A stretch of 64,000 nt of DNA from UBA6623 sp965226435. Its GTDB lineage: Bacteria; Acidobacteriota; Terriglobia; Bryobacterales; UBA6623. This document shows, in pieces, positions 52,403 to 61,225 of the stretch. The position numbers and the translations under genes are program-made. Under the pieces are notes generated by a model. It was given only the letters and a program-made list of their open reading frames with translations. It was not told the DNA's origin and did not search any database. The stretch's first letter is position 1; each line of letters begins with the position of its first letter. The DNA is taken from positions 62,001 through 126,000 of the forward strand of contig CBDDCY010000007.1 in assembly GCA_965226435.1 (NCBI GenBank). The letters are read 5' to 3'.

Positions 52403-53713
52403 TTAATCCGCGGCGCAATCGGTGGGGCAATCGGTGGGGCCGAGCGAGACGAGTTCGGTCCCAGCCTGATTCGAACTGAAGTAGCGACTCTTGTCGAGCG
52501 ATTCGTAAATATTCCCCGCGATTTCGGCGGCCCGCGGGCCGTACATCATCGGGCCGCCCCGCAACATGACGACGACGACGAGTTGTTTCTCCCTGACCTG
52601 GTTGACTTCGTTGAAACAAGCGAACCAGCCTAGTTGCGTTCGGCCGGGCCGGTCGTATTGGCTACAAGTGCCTGTCTTGCCGTAGAGCACGCGCTTGGCG
52701 GAATGCGCCTTGCGACCCGTCCCGCGCTTGACGGATTCGAGCATTCCCTCATGAACTTCAGGCAGCCAACGGGCGCCCGGCACGCGTCGCTTGACGCGCG
52801 GTTCGAGCGCGGCGACTTCCGCGGGTCCGAGCGGTGCTTGCAGATAGTAGAGCGTTCCGCCGTTGGCGAGAGCGGCGATGAAGGCCGCCATCTGCAGCGG
52901 CGTTGCGCGAATCCCTTCCCCGAAAGAACTCATGCGCTCCACGCCGGATCGAATTTCTTCCTTCGGAAACTTGCCTAGTTGCTCTCCGGCAATCCCAAGG
53001 CCGGCCTTTTCGCCAAAACCGTATTGGTTGGCGTAGCGCTTGAGGCGGTCAAACCCCAGCTTGCTTCCAAGGTGTTCGAAATACACATTGTTCGAAATCG
53101 CCAGGCCGTTGACCATGGTCATGAACCAATACCCGTCGAACCACACTTTTTGCTTGGGCCGCACAATCCCTTCGTTCAGCGCCGCCAGCCCGACAACAAG
53201 CTTGATCGTCGAGCAAGGCATGTAGCCGCTCGCAAGCGCCAGTTTCTGGTTGACCGCCGTCAGGATGCGGCCGCTGCGCGCATCGACGACGACAACGGAG
53301 CCGTTGAACTTGCCGAGGGCTTCGACCGCCGCGCGGCGAACCAACGGATCTTCACCCGCCGTAAAATCGCCCGCCGGAGAATTCGCGTAAGTGCGTTCGG
53401 TATACCAACGGCCGCGTGAACGCCGTCGTTTGGTCGCCGTCGATTTCGATCCGCCCGACTTCTTCGCGGCGGCCTTCGTAGCGGAGGTCGCCTCGGCGTT
53501 GTTGACCGAAACGCTCTGCGCCTCTAAGGATCGTGCGAGCGGTGCGGCCGTCACGAGTAGCAAGCAAAGGGCTGGAAGAAGGCGCAAGGTGGAATCCAGT
53601 CGCCGGCTCGGGGGCGTGGAATGTATTTTACACCCTGTCGCGACATGTCGTCGAACCGTGGTGTCACCGCAACCGTAACGAAAGTAATAACAGGTATAAC
53701 CCAGGATTTCCAT
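52403..53713 (-). CDS. Penicillin-binding-type transpeptidase, exported, ~400 aa
   Basis: Transpeptidase core of the penicillin-binding/class D beta-lactamase fold: PCSTIKLVVG (SxxK), AISNNVYFEH (SxN) and VLYGKTGTCSQ (KTG), with a serine-glycine substrate region SSFGEGIRATPLQMAAFIAA. The signal peptide is RLLPALCLLLVTAAPLARSL, so the real start is probably a TTG near 53587 rather than ATG 53713, which would add ~40 unlikely residues. A Ser/Lys/Arg-rich linker follows. A low-complexity CPTDCPTDC C-terminus is unusual. Confidence 0.8.
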   Translation of the reverse strand: MEILGYTCYYFRYGCGDTTVRRHVATGCKIHSTPPSRRLDSTLRLLPALCLLLVTAAPLARSLEAQSVSVNNAEATSATKAAAKKSGGSKSTATKRRRSRGRWYTERTYANSPAGDFTAGEDPLVRRAAVEALGKFNGSVVVVDARSGRILTAVNQKLALASGYMPCSTIKLVVGLAALNEGIVRPKQKVWFDGYWFMTMVNGLAISNNVYFEHLGSKLGFDRLKRYANQYGFGEKAGLGIAGEQLGKFPKEEIRSGVERMSSFGEGIRATPLQMAAFIAALANGGTLYYLQAPLGPAEVAALEPRVKRRVPGARWLPEVHEGMLESVKRGTGRKAHSAKRVLYGKTGTCSQYDRPGRTQLGWFACFNEVNQVREKQLVVVVMLRGGPMMYGPRAAEIAGNIYESLDKSRYFSSNQAGTELVSLGPTDCPTDCAAD

Positions 53714-53926
53714 TTTGGCCCTGGTACCGCGACAGTATACACCCGCGTCGCCCCGAATACCACGTCTTTTCGCGCTGAACCCTGCACATCACCTCCGCCG
53801 ATAGGCGCCAGGGCTCGTCCGTCCGCTCACAGACGTTGGTTGAGCGGACTGAACGGCGCTCCGGCCGACACTGCTCCTGCGAAACCTTTTTGGAGCCAAA
53901 AACTGTTGATCCTCGCCCGGGCAACG
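53714..53926. other. Intergenic region before the IS1380-like transposase
   Basis: Contains the upstream region of the transpeptidase and the downstream end of the transposase. I found no convincing terminal inverted repeat of the IS here. Confidence 0.3.
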
Positions 53927-55259
53927 CTACCCACCGGGCACAGGCAGCGCCCAGATCCTCCGCAGCATGTCGCCAAACAGCCGCCGGTTCAGATGTCCCT
54001 CCGCCAATAAGAGCCAGTAATACCGGGCGTGCTTGACCAGCCGTCCGCCGGTCTTCATCAGCCGGTGCTGCAGACTCGTCAGCGACCAGCTCTTGATCCT
54101 GCGCGGCAGTCCGAGTCGCCGCCACAGGTTGCCCAAGTTGTAGGAGAGCACGCTGAGCTGAAGCCGCACTTCGTTTGCTCGGAAGCGATGGCACGACAGC
54201 CGCGTCCAGTGAGTCGCCTGCTTGCCTTCCTTGATCCACTGCTCGGCGGTGCCGCGCTTGTTGTAGAACCGCACCAGCGAACGACTCGGCAGGGTCATGT
54301 TGGTCACCAAGAAGCCGGGTCGCGCAAACAGCTCACCCGGGTGATGCTCCACTTTGGCGACGATCCGTCGGGGCTTGGACCAGCTCTCCGCCTGATAGCG
54401 GAAACTCTTGTAGCGCACCAGCGGTTTCGCGCTGGGCCTGCCCGGTGGCCGGAACAAGATGTCGGCGATCTCCCACTCCAGCTTCTTGTTGGCCGGGATG
54501 CGAATGACGTAGTCCACTCCGCGATCCTCCAACGCCTCGTAGATCTCCGGCTTGGCGAAGGCGGCGTCGGCGCGGAACGTCACTCGCTTGCGTTCTCCCT
54601 GTTGGCGCTCGATCTCGGGCAACAGCAGTTCGTCCCAGTCCTCGGCGCTGGACACGTTGCCCGCTCGCAGCTTCGCCGCCAGACAGTCGCCGTGCTGGTT
54701 GAACAGCAACAGCGGGGTGATAGCAGACGGACTCAAAGTGGCCGTTGTAGGCACTGCCCTCTTGTTGGCCGTGGACCGGGCTTTCGGTCGAATCCATGTC
54801 GAGCACGACCCGCTCGGAGTCGTCTTGCGTCTCGGCTTGCGCCACCAACTCGCGGTTCACCGCCATCAGCCCGATCAGATTCTCGTCGCCGGCGAGCATG
54901 CCGGTCTCAAAGCTCTGCAGCCTGGAGGTCAGTGCTCCGCCGCGATCCCAGTTCTTCTTCGAGCCGATCAAGCGAAACGTCGGATCGACGGATACCCGAA
55001 CGGCGTCGTTGAGATCCTCGTAGCCCGCCAACCGAGAGTAGACCGACTGCCGCAGCAGATCGACGAACGGGAACTTCTTGTTCGCACCTTGCCGTGAATC
55101 GCTGAGATGTTCCTCGATCAGCCTGCCCAGTCCGAGCCGCTCGTCCAACTCGCGAATCAGAATCAACCCGCCGTCCGAGGTGACTCGCGACCCTTGGAAA
55201 TCGACTTTGAGAAATCCATTGAAACTTAGCTGGAATGGCTTGGTTTGTTTTTCACCCAT
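53927..55259 (-). pseudogene. IS1380-like transposase, frameshifted
   Basis: The N-terminal part (55259-54333) starts KPFQLSFNGFLKVDFQGSRV and carries VVLDMDSTESPVHGQQEG with the first catalytic Asp. The C-terminal part, in another frame (to 53927), carries VTFRADAAFAKPEIYEALED and VRFYNKRGTAEQWIKEGK. The frames overlap at 54714-54717, where one extra C in a CCCC run on the coding strand breaks the gene: read through, FESVCYHP continues as LLLFNQHGD. Sequence otherwise is complete, so the break is recent or artefactual. No terminal inverted repeats found. Confidence 0.78.
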
Positions 55260-55423
55260 TGGGTGTTGGCCTCCATGGCGTCCTCATCGGGCTCTAGCCC
55301 CTATGAATAAAGACGCTCAAGGCCGCTGGAAGGTCGGGATGTCAAACATCAAATTGAAAATGCGGGATAACAGGTATATTGCGAACTTCGACCGTCAGGC
55401 AGTGAGAAAAGCGGAGCCTGAGC

Positions 55424-55452
55424 CCCAGTGGGGCAGGTCTCCAGGCCTGCCC
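55424..55452. repeat. Palindromic dispersed repeat, copy A
   Basis: CCCAGTG followed by the imperfect palindrome GGGCAGGTCT-CCAGGCCTGCCC (55431-55452). Related to copies at 55495-55515 and 60893-60921. Confidence 0.7.
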
Positions 55453-55494
55453 GGCAACCCGTCCTCCGCCACTACGCCAAGTCCCCCCGCGATA

Positions 55495-55515
55495 AGCAGG
55501 TCTCCAGGCCTGCCC
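55495..55515. repeat. Palindromic dispersed repeat, copy B
   Basis: AGCAGGTCTCCAGGCCTGCCC, 42 bp after copy A, matches its palindrome core exactly except for the first bases. Confidence 0.7.
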
Positions 55516-55690
55516 ATTCCCCAACCCATCCCCAAAGCTGCCCCCAATCTAATCAACCCTCTCGACTTAATCCCGGATCTACACCTCCCCGTTAGGTAGG
55601 ATCTATCGGCCATAATTGACTTATTCCTTTCGGAAACGCGAGGATCTTTCTAGGCCAGGCGTCGTGAGCACCGCCGGCGCAGACCGTCAT

Positions 55691-58600
55691 ATGCGAGACG
55701 AGTTTCCGCAGCAAATAAAGGAGCTACTGGCCAAAAGGGTTGGAAATTGTTGCTCCAACCCCGACTGCCGTCAGCCCACCTTCGGCCCCCAGATCAACCC
55801 CAAAAAAGCGCTCAACGTTGGAGTTGCAGCGCACATTACGGCAGCGTCTCCGCTCGGACCCCGATACTCGGCATCACTTACGACGGAGGAGAGGACGTCT
55901 GTCGAAAACGGTATCTGGCTCTGCCAGAAATGCTCCAAGCTGGTAGATAACGACGAGGAGCGGTACACGTCGGAGGTTCTCAGGAGCTGGAGGGGCGAAG
56001 CTGAAGGCCTAGCGTTGAAGGAACTCGAAGGTAGGGGACCACAGGCGGCTCGCCGCCCCTCTCGGCTCACGTGGGATGCAGACGTTTTCTGGCCGCTCGA
56101 GGCGAATTCCGGAGAGCGCCTCGCTATTGGCCGGTTTCTCGAACTACAGGACAGGAATCAGATTGTCCTCGAGACCGAGCTCGTCGAGCGCTTCAACGAG
56201 ACTCTTGGTTCTCAGCGAGTTGCGATCATCTCCGGTGCATCGGGGAGCGGCAAGACGATCGCCTCGCTTGCTCTTGCGGATCGTTTCGCCGCAGGCACCT
56301 GGCGGGTTTTCTATGTCAGCTTGCGCCACGACATCAGTGAGCAGCAACTCGTTGACGGCGTTCGCCATCGAGCGATCTGTCCGACCGTTTTCGTCTTCGA
56401 CGATGCACACCAGCGCTTAGACCTTGTCGAGTTGGCGCTCGAGCGGTTGACGGCAGTTCTGCGGTCGAGCAAGATCCGTATCGTTGTCACGCTGCAACTA
56501 ACCGGCCTGAGCGACGAGGACTATGACGGACCTACGCGTGAGTTTATGGATGAGTGTCGAGCGAACGAGGCTGTCCTCGAGCTCACCCCAACGGAGGCTC
56601 AATACGCCGCGATCGCCGCTCGAGCGCGTCCGGCCCTCGCGAGACTTTCGAAAGAGCACATTCAGCGTTTGCTCGCCCTGTCGGGACAGAGCTTGCGGCT
56701 GCTTGGTGAGGTTCTGTCGCTGATCGAGGAGCCTAGCGAACTGGACTCGCTCGATCTCGAACGGCTCTATCCTCGGGTTCTGCTCCGATACTTTGGGAAA
56801 ACTGGGGGTGTTCACGCTCCTGATCTCAAGAGACTAGCCGCCCTGGCGCAACTCGACGTGGCCGTTCCCGTTTCGGATCTGTCGAATCCGTTCGAGCCGG
56901 GATGGGAGGAGGCCGTCGCCCGACTGACTCTCACTTCGGGCCGGCCAGAGAGTCGTGCGTTCTTCCATGCGTCGACGGCTGAGCTTGTTTTCCGAGCCTT
57001 GAGCTGGGCGGATCGAGACGATGACCCCATCGCGAAAGCGGCGAGCATCTGCATCGATCACCTTCGACAGGCCGAGCCGAAATGCCTTCAGGAACTCCTG
57101 GTGCTTTTCACTAGCCGTCTGAGGCTCGGGCCAGACTACGGTCTCAAGCACGAAGTCCTGAGTAACGCCTCCGTGATCGAAAACATCGCGAGTGTCCGCG
57201 ATGACCTTCCGCTGTACTGGCTTAGTCGCATGACTATGCTCACGCGTGCTGCGGAGCCGTTACCTCCCTTCGCCAACTGGATGGCAGACCGAGTCGTTCG
57301 AATGGTCGAGGCGCCGTCCGGCGTAGAACAGCATGAACTCGGCACCTTGGGTTGGGCGTTACGCGAACTTGGCCTCCTTGACCCAGGACAAAAGCAGCTC
57401 CGTGCACTAGAAGCCAAGATCGACCCTGCCGCTCTGGTCCAGCTGATCGGCGAGCACGCCGATTTGCCAGCCTTTCTAGGAATCCTTCGGTACTGCTCCT
57501 TGGACTTCTCCGGCCGTCTGATCCAGGCCCTCGATCCGTCCGCAGTCGAGTCGATCCTCAAGCGAACCCACGATAGCCAGACTTCGCTTGGGACGATCAA
57601 CCTCGCATTGCGCGAACTTGGCCTTCGTGACCCGAAGCAAGAGCAGCTCAGTGCACTAGAAGCGAAGATCGACCCTGCCGCTCTGGTCCACCTGATCGGC
57701 GAGCGCGCCGACTTTCCAAGTCTTCTGAGAATCCTCGCGAAATGCACCTCGGACTTCTCCGGCCGTCTGATCCAGGCCCTCGATCGGTCCGCGGTTGAGT
57801 CGATCCTCAAGCGAACCCACGATAGCCAGACTTCGCTTGGGACGATCAACCTGGCTTTGCGGGACCTGGGACTCCGTGACGAGGATCAGGCGCAGCTGCG
57901 TGCGCTGGAAGCGAAGATCGACCCTGCCGCTCTACTCTTACTGATCCGGGAGCGCGGCGTCTTACCAAGCTTCCTAAAAATTCTTCAGTATTGCTCGCCC
58001 CCCTTCGGACGTACGCTGGTCGTTACAACCGACCGGGCCACCGTCACCCAGCTCATCGATCAGGCTATCGCTGAGGGATCGTCCGTTGGGGCTCTGGGCC
58101 TTTTTTTCCAGACCTTGCGTCGTCGGCTGCGGGACCGCTATGAACTGCTGGAAAGCTTGATCGACCCTAATGACCTCTGGCGTCTCTTCGCTACGCTTGG
58201 CGATCTCAGAGGCTTGTCCCACCTGCTGCCCGTTCTCGGAGAGTCGCTCCGGGAGGCCTTTGTGAGCGCGGAACACGGCTGCCAAGAGCACTGGGACTCG
58301 ATCACTGCTCGCAGTGATTTCTATGCTATCTGCCACTTTACGCGGGACTGCGCCCCCGGTCTCACCAAGGAAGCTCGTGTACGACTGATCAGGTCGGTCG
58401 ACTCCTGTCTTTCGGAGTCGGTCGAGAGCACGAGCTGGAGCTCCCTTGCGGGCGGGCTGGCGATTGTCGCAGAGCTGCCGACTTCCGGTCTAAAGCGCCG
58501 GCTCTCGGAAGCCGCCCGTGAGCGCGGAGCGCGACTCACCCTGGCGGACCTGGCGATTCAGGAAGACTTGGATTCGGCACAAGGGCTGCTGAACAGCATT

Positions 58601-59287
58601 CGACGCCTGCGCCCGGACCTCTGGCCTACCGCAGCCGTGAAACTGTGGGAGATCGTCCCGCCGAAAAGCGCGTGGCCGACCGGCGACGAACTGTTCTCGG
58701 CGGGCCGTCACTTGCTTGTACTTGCAGCTCTCCCTGAAGTGAGCCAAAGCGACGCCGAGCGTGTGATTCGGGCCTACAACGGGCTTTCGCCTAAGGCCCT
58801 GGACGGAGTAGACGCCGGGTACCAATGGTTATTCTTCTGGAATCTTTTCTTGGTCTGGCACGAGCGCGGCCGACCGTTGTCACGAACGTTTCGGGACCTC
58901 CAACACCGTGAGCTTTGGGATAACCTCGTTCGGTCCATTCACGACCGAGCGGCCAAAGGCGATGCCCAGTACAGGTTGAACGTCGTAGCTCTTGCGGGCG
59001 CGATTTGTTTTCTGATCCCCGAGATGTGCGCGCCTCTCGGCTCCGCACTTCGCAACCGCCTGGCGGTCGCGCGCGACCTGCTTCAGGAGGCCCGGAGTCT
59101 CGAGAAGCTCCACGCTTTCTTTGCTCTTCAAGGCCTCTCCCTCGTGCTCTCTCCCCGAGCTGCATTTCCGCCCGACCGTTGTCAAGAGCTCCTCGCCCAA
59201 CTTGACGACTGTGACGACCAGTTCGCTGCGCTCGATGTTGTCAGGAGTTTGCTCAGGAAGTTTGGCCGCCAAAAGCGACGGACCTGA
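55691..59287 (+). CDS. HNH nuclease-STAND NTPase-tandem repeat protein, probable anti-phage defence sensor, 1198 aa
   Basis: N-terminal HNH-like domain (residues ~10-90): CCSNPDC, VGVAAHITAASPLGP, SVENGIWLCQKCSKLVD, a C4-type zinc knuckle and a His in the HNH position. A STAND-type P-loop follows: ISGASGSGKTIAS (about 181-190), Walker B TVFVFDDAHQ (about 233-240), then winged-helix-like and helical parts. Residues 550-798 contain three exact-length 83-aa repeats (249 bp each, from 57338, 57587 and 57836): LGTxxxALRELGLxDPxQ, then EAKIDPAALVxLIGE and SGRLIQALDxSAVESI. The remainder is helical. Start: ATG 55691 (MRDEFPQQIKELLAKRVG) fits the domain boundary; a TTG at 55616 or GTG at 55664 would extend it. 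Known STAND/Avs proteins use N-terminal nucleases triggered by ligand sensing through C-terminal repeats; function here is by analogy. Confidence 0.8.
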   Translation: MRDEFPQQIKELLAKRVGNCCSNPDCRQPTFGPQINPKKALNVGVAAHITAASPLGPRYSASLTTEERTSVENGIWLCQKCSKLVDNDEERYTSEVLRSWRGEAEGLALKELEGRGPQAARRPSRLTWDADVFWPLEANSGERLAIGRFLELQDRNQIVLETELVERFNETLGSQRVAIISGASGSGKTIASLALADRFAAGTWRVFYVSLRHDISEQQLVDGVRHRAICPTVFVFDDAHQRLDLVELALERLTAVLRSSKIRIVVTLQLTGLSDEDYDGPTREFMDECRANEAVLELTPTEAQYAAIAARARPALARLSKEHIQRLLALSGQSLRLLGEVLSLIEEPSELDSLDLERLYPRVLLRYFGKTGGVHAPDLKRLAALAQLDVAVPVSDLSNPFEPGWEEAVARLTLTSGRPESRAFFHASTAELVFRALSWADRDDDPIAKAASICIDHLRQAEPKCLQELLVLFTSRLRLGPDYGLKHEVLSNASVIENIASVRDDLPLYWLSRMTMLTRAAEPLPPFANWMADRVVRMVEAPSGVEQHELGTLGWALRELGLLDPGQKQLRALEAKIDPAALVQLIGEHADLPAFLGILRYCSLDFSGRLIQALDPSAVESILKRTHDSQTSLGTINLALRELGLRDPKQEQLSALEAKIDPAALVHLIGERADFPSLLRILAKCTSDFSGRLIQALDRSAVESILKRTHDSQTSLGTINLALRDLGLRDEDQAQLRALEAKIDPAALLLLIRERGVLPSFLKILQYCSPPFGRTLVVTTDRATVTQLIDQAIAEGSSVGALGLFFQTLRRRLRDRYELLESLIDPNDLWRLFATLGDLRGLSHLLPVLGESLREAFVSAEHGCQEHWDSITARSDFYAICHFTRDCAPGLTKEARVRLIRSVDSCLSESVESTSWSSLAGGLAIVAELPTSGLKRRLSEAARERGARLTLADLAIQEDLDSAQGLLNSIRRLRPDLWPTAAVKLWEIVPPKSAWPTGDELFSAGRHLLVLAALPEVSQSDAERVIRAYNGLSPKALDGVDAGYQWLFFWNLFLVWHERGRPLSRTFRDLQHRELWDNLVRSIHDRAAKGDAQYRLNVVALAGAICFLIPEMCAPLGSALRNRLAVARDLLQEARSLEKLHAFFALQGLSLVLSPRAAFPPDRCQELLAQLDDCDDQFAALDVVRSLLRKFGRQKRRT
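57338..58084 (+). repeat. Three 249-bp tandem repeats within the STAND gene
   Basis: Units start at 57338, 57587 and 57836, an exact 249-bp period (83 codons). The first two and the start of the third are very similar at DNA level: the segment spanning the junction of units 1/2 recurs nearly base-for-base at the junction of units 2/3, with an identical run of more than 50 bases. The third unit diverges after its first third. Confidence 0.9.
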
Positions 59288-59453
59288 GGATCAATAGAGC
59301 GCGAGATCTGGGCTTGCCTGAAACTGCGCTCCACACGAAACTCCCCTCTGAATAACGGGGCGCAAGGAGCCTTCGGAGCCGTGTCTGGGACCGCCAAGTC
59401 CTCACTTGTCGGCCAGTGTTTACTTGCAGTCGGTGAGCAGCGCCAAGGACTCT
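59288..59453. other. Short intergenic stretch between convergent genes
   Basis: Separates the STAND gene from the converging small membrane-protein gene; no feature recognised. Confidence 0.3.
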
Positions 59454-59762
59454 TCACTCCACCCACTGCCAACCCCGTAGCTCGTAATACTTCCTTCGCG
59501 GCGTTGCCTTGATAGGATGGATGCCGTGCTTCCGGCACCAGGTCAGATGCACGGCCGCTCCCAGTGCCAGGAAGGCCGCGGGGCACAGAAGCGACCAATG
59601 TCCAAGCAAGGGGAACAATCCCAGCGTGAGACCCACGATGATGACCCACTTGAGGATCTTTCGCCAAGCGGGCGTCTCGAGCTCGAACACCGCGAAGATA
59701 CTCATGCCGAGTGTCTGGATCAGCAACAACAGCAGTAGTTCCACTTCGATTCCAGTTGGCAT
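59454..59762 (-). CDS. Small membrane protein, 102 aa, function unknown
   Basis: Begins at ATG 59762 (MPTGIEVELLLLLLIQTLG) with an AAAGGTGG site upstream; an upstream start at 59780 would add six residues. Contains three to four predicted membrane helices (residues ~6-26, 36-52, 56-78) and a basic C-terminal region (RKHGIHPIKATPRRKYYELR). No family is recognised. It is convergent with the STAND gene, so any functional link is unproven. Confidence 0.6.
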   Translation of the reverse strand: MPTGIEVELLLLLLIQTLGMSIFAVFELETPAWRKILKWVIIVGLTLGLFPLLGHWSLLCPAAFLALGAAVHLTWCRKHGIHPIKATPRRKYYELRGWQWVE

Positions 59763-59957
59763 CCCGCCACCTTTCTCCACTTCAGAGCTGACAGCTCGTT
59801 GCTGTCAGTGTAACGTCAGCCCGCGGGGAGACTGCGCTCCCGCGCCGCCATGCCTTCCGCCCCTTCCGTATCAAGAGCAGGGGGCCGAATGCCGGGCGCC
59901 CACCTCTCGCCGGCGCGCGAAAAGTCGGCCGGCATAAACCTGGGAGGTTAATACCCG

Positions 59958-59977
59958 CCCTGGGCGCAAGCCCAGGG
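59958..59977. repeat. 8-bp stem hairpin with GCAA tetraloop
   Basis: CCCTGGGC (59958-59965), loop GCAA, GCCCAGGG (59970-59977): perfect stem with a GNRA-type loop. Confidence 0.7.
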
Positions 59978-60012
59978 AACCCCACCAAACCAATCCCTGC
60001 CCATCCTCCGGG

Positions 60013-60038
60013 CGAACGACCGCTCTCGCGGTCGTTCG
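60013..60038. repeat. 11-bp stem hairpin
   Basis: CGAACGACCGC (60013-60023) and GCGGTCGTTCG (60028-60038) with a 4-nt loop: perfect and strong. Confidence 0.7.
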
Positions 60039-60061
60039 GGGGCCTGGGGCGGGTCCAAAAA

Positions 60062-60084
60062 GACCGGCCGCCAAGCGGCCGGTC
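60062..60084. repeat. 10-bp stem hairpin
   Basis: GACCGGCCGC (60062-60071) and GCGGCCGGTC (60075-60084) with a 3-nt loop: perfect. Confidence 0.7.
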
Positions 60085-60094
60085 CCCTCCCCCT

Positions 60095-60138
60095 CGGTTC
60101 ACGGTTCACGGCTAACGGCCAACGGCCAACGGCCAACG
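60095..60138. repeat. CGGTTCA / AACGGCC tandem heptamers
   Basis: Two CGGTTCA units then about four AACGGCC-type heptamers in a row, directly after the third hairpin. Confidence 0.6.
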
Positions 60139-60273
60139 CCACACAAAACCCATCACGTCCGTTTCAAAAAAACTACGTCTTCCATATCAACAACTTAGAA
60201 AAACCAACCCCCGCGAAACCCACAACCCCAACGTATCCTAAATTACCGGGCAACAAGCCCCAGGAGAAATCGC

Positions 60274-61080
60274 ATGTCTACAACAGAAAAAATTCGCGCC
60301 AATCGCGAAAACGCCAAAAAATCAACCGGCCCCAAAACAAAAAAGGGCAAAGCCCGTTCATCCCAAAACGCTCTCAAGCACGGCCTGCTGGCAAACGACG
60401 CCGTCTTACCCGGCGAAGACCCCGCCGAGTTCGATCAACACCTCACCTCCTTCGAGGACACCTATCTCCCCAGAAACCGTGTCGAAAAGGAAATCGTCCG
60501 TCAAATCGCCGACGTCTCCTGGAGAATGCAACGTCTCTCCCGCATCGAAACCGCCGTCATCGCCGCCGGCATCGAAAACTCCCGTCGCATCGACAACGAC
60601 ACCGGCCCCATGCCCGAAGACCGCGAAGCCCAAACCAAGATCCTAGGCTGGGCCATGCTCACAAGAACAAAACTCCTCAACAATCTAGCCCGCTACGACG
60701 GCCATCTCAGCCGCCGTTTTTTCCGCGGCGTCGAGCTAATGATCGACATCCGCCGCGAAGAGCGCCAACTCCGCGAAGCCCTCGAAGCCAAAAACAACCA
60801 AGCCAACGCCACCACCCCGGTTCCCGAATACTACTTCCCCGACGAAGAGCCGGCAGCCCCCCATCCATCCCCCATAGGCTTCCGCGGCCAAGCCCAGTGG
60901 GCCAGGTCTCCAGACCTGGCCGGCGAGCCGCAAAAGAACCCCAGGGCAGCCAAAAAGGGTAGCCCCCAAAGTCAAAAAATACAAAACGAACCCAGGGCCA
61001 ACCTAACGTCATATATAACAACGCAGTACGAGCCGAAGTCAGTAACCACCGACCCCGCTATCCAGGCCGGCCTCAGGTAA
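60274..61080 (+). CDS. Conserved protein of unknown function with KSTGPKT N-terminus, 268 aa
   Basis: N-terminal motif RANRENAKKSTGPKTKKGKA, then SSQNALKHGLLAND, a signature common to many Acidobacteriota and Planctomycetes proteins of unknown function. The body is helical and charged (VEKEIVRQIADVSWRMQRLS, ELMIDIRREERQLREALEA). The C-terminal ~70 residues are low-complexity, and part of them (residues ~205-217) is encoded by a copy of the palindromic dispersed repeat at 60893-60921. The start ATG is preceded by an AGGAG site. No enzymatic motif seen; possibly DNA or RNA binding. Confidence 0.65.
   Translation: MSTTEKIRANRENAKKSTGPKTKKGKARSSQNALKHGLLANDAVLPGEDPAEFDQHLTSFEDTYLPRNRVEKEIVRQIADVSWRMQRLSRIETAVIAAGIENSRRIDNDTGPMPEDREAQTKILGWAMLTRTKLLNNLARYDGHLSRRFFRGVELMIDIRREERQLREALEAKNNQANATTPVPEYYFPDEEPAAPHPSPIGFRGQAQWARSPDLAGEPQKNPRAAKKGSPQSQKIQNEPRANLTSYITTQYEPKSVTTDPAIQAGLR
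60893..60921 (+). repeat. Palindromic dispersed repeat, copy C, inside a coding sequence
   Basis: CCCAGTG then the perfect palindrome GGCCAGGTCT-CC-AGACCTGGCC (60900-60921). It is in frame within the 268-aa gene and supplies the codons for QWARSPDLAGE. Related to copies A and B near 55.4-55.5 kb. Confidence 0.7.
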
Positions 61081-61225
61081 CCCCGGGCCCGAAAAGCCCC
61101 CAATACCCCCAAGGAGAAGCAAAGACAGGAACCGACAAGCGACCAACAAGCGACCAACAACCAACCGGCGCGCGGCGACCCCGTACCGTCAGCCAGCCAA
61201 CCGCGAAGCCAACGCCAGTAGTGTC
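61081..61225. other. Intergenic stretch before the truncated cytochrome
   Basis: Repetitive C/A-rich sequence (GCGACCAACAA twice, about 61138-61160) with no supported gene. Confidence 0.35.

Larger units (their letters stand above)
55260..55690. other. Noncoding region between IS1380-like element and STAND gene
   Basis: Holds two copies of a palindromic repeat (55431-55452 and 55495-55515) and Pro-rich C/T tracts. Short open frames seen here have no recognisable features. It should contain the promoter of the downstream defence-like gene, but I see no clear hexamers. Confidence 0.35.
59781..60273. other. Hairpin-rich noncoding region
   Basis: Contains three perfect hairpins (59958-59977, 60013-60038, 60062-60084) and a tandem AACGGCC heptamer tract (about 60113-60138). 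No coding gene is supported. Probably a cluster of dispersed structural repeats, with a terminator function for adjacent genes possible. Confidence 0.6.

Noticed and set aside
30645..53690. A 16-bp shared sequence CAACCGTAACGAAAGT near 30650 and 53670
   Set aside because: This length is expected about once by chance in 64 kb; no further extension of the match.
53714..55340. Terminal inverted repeats for the IS1380-like element
   Set aside because: Compared both ends by eye and found no convincing pair; only the transposase is reported.
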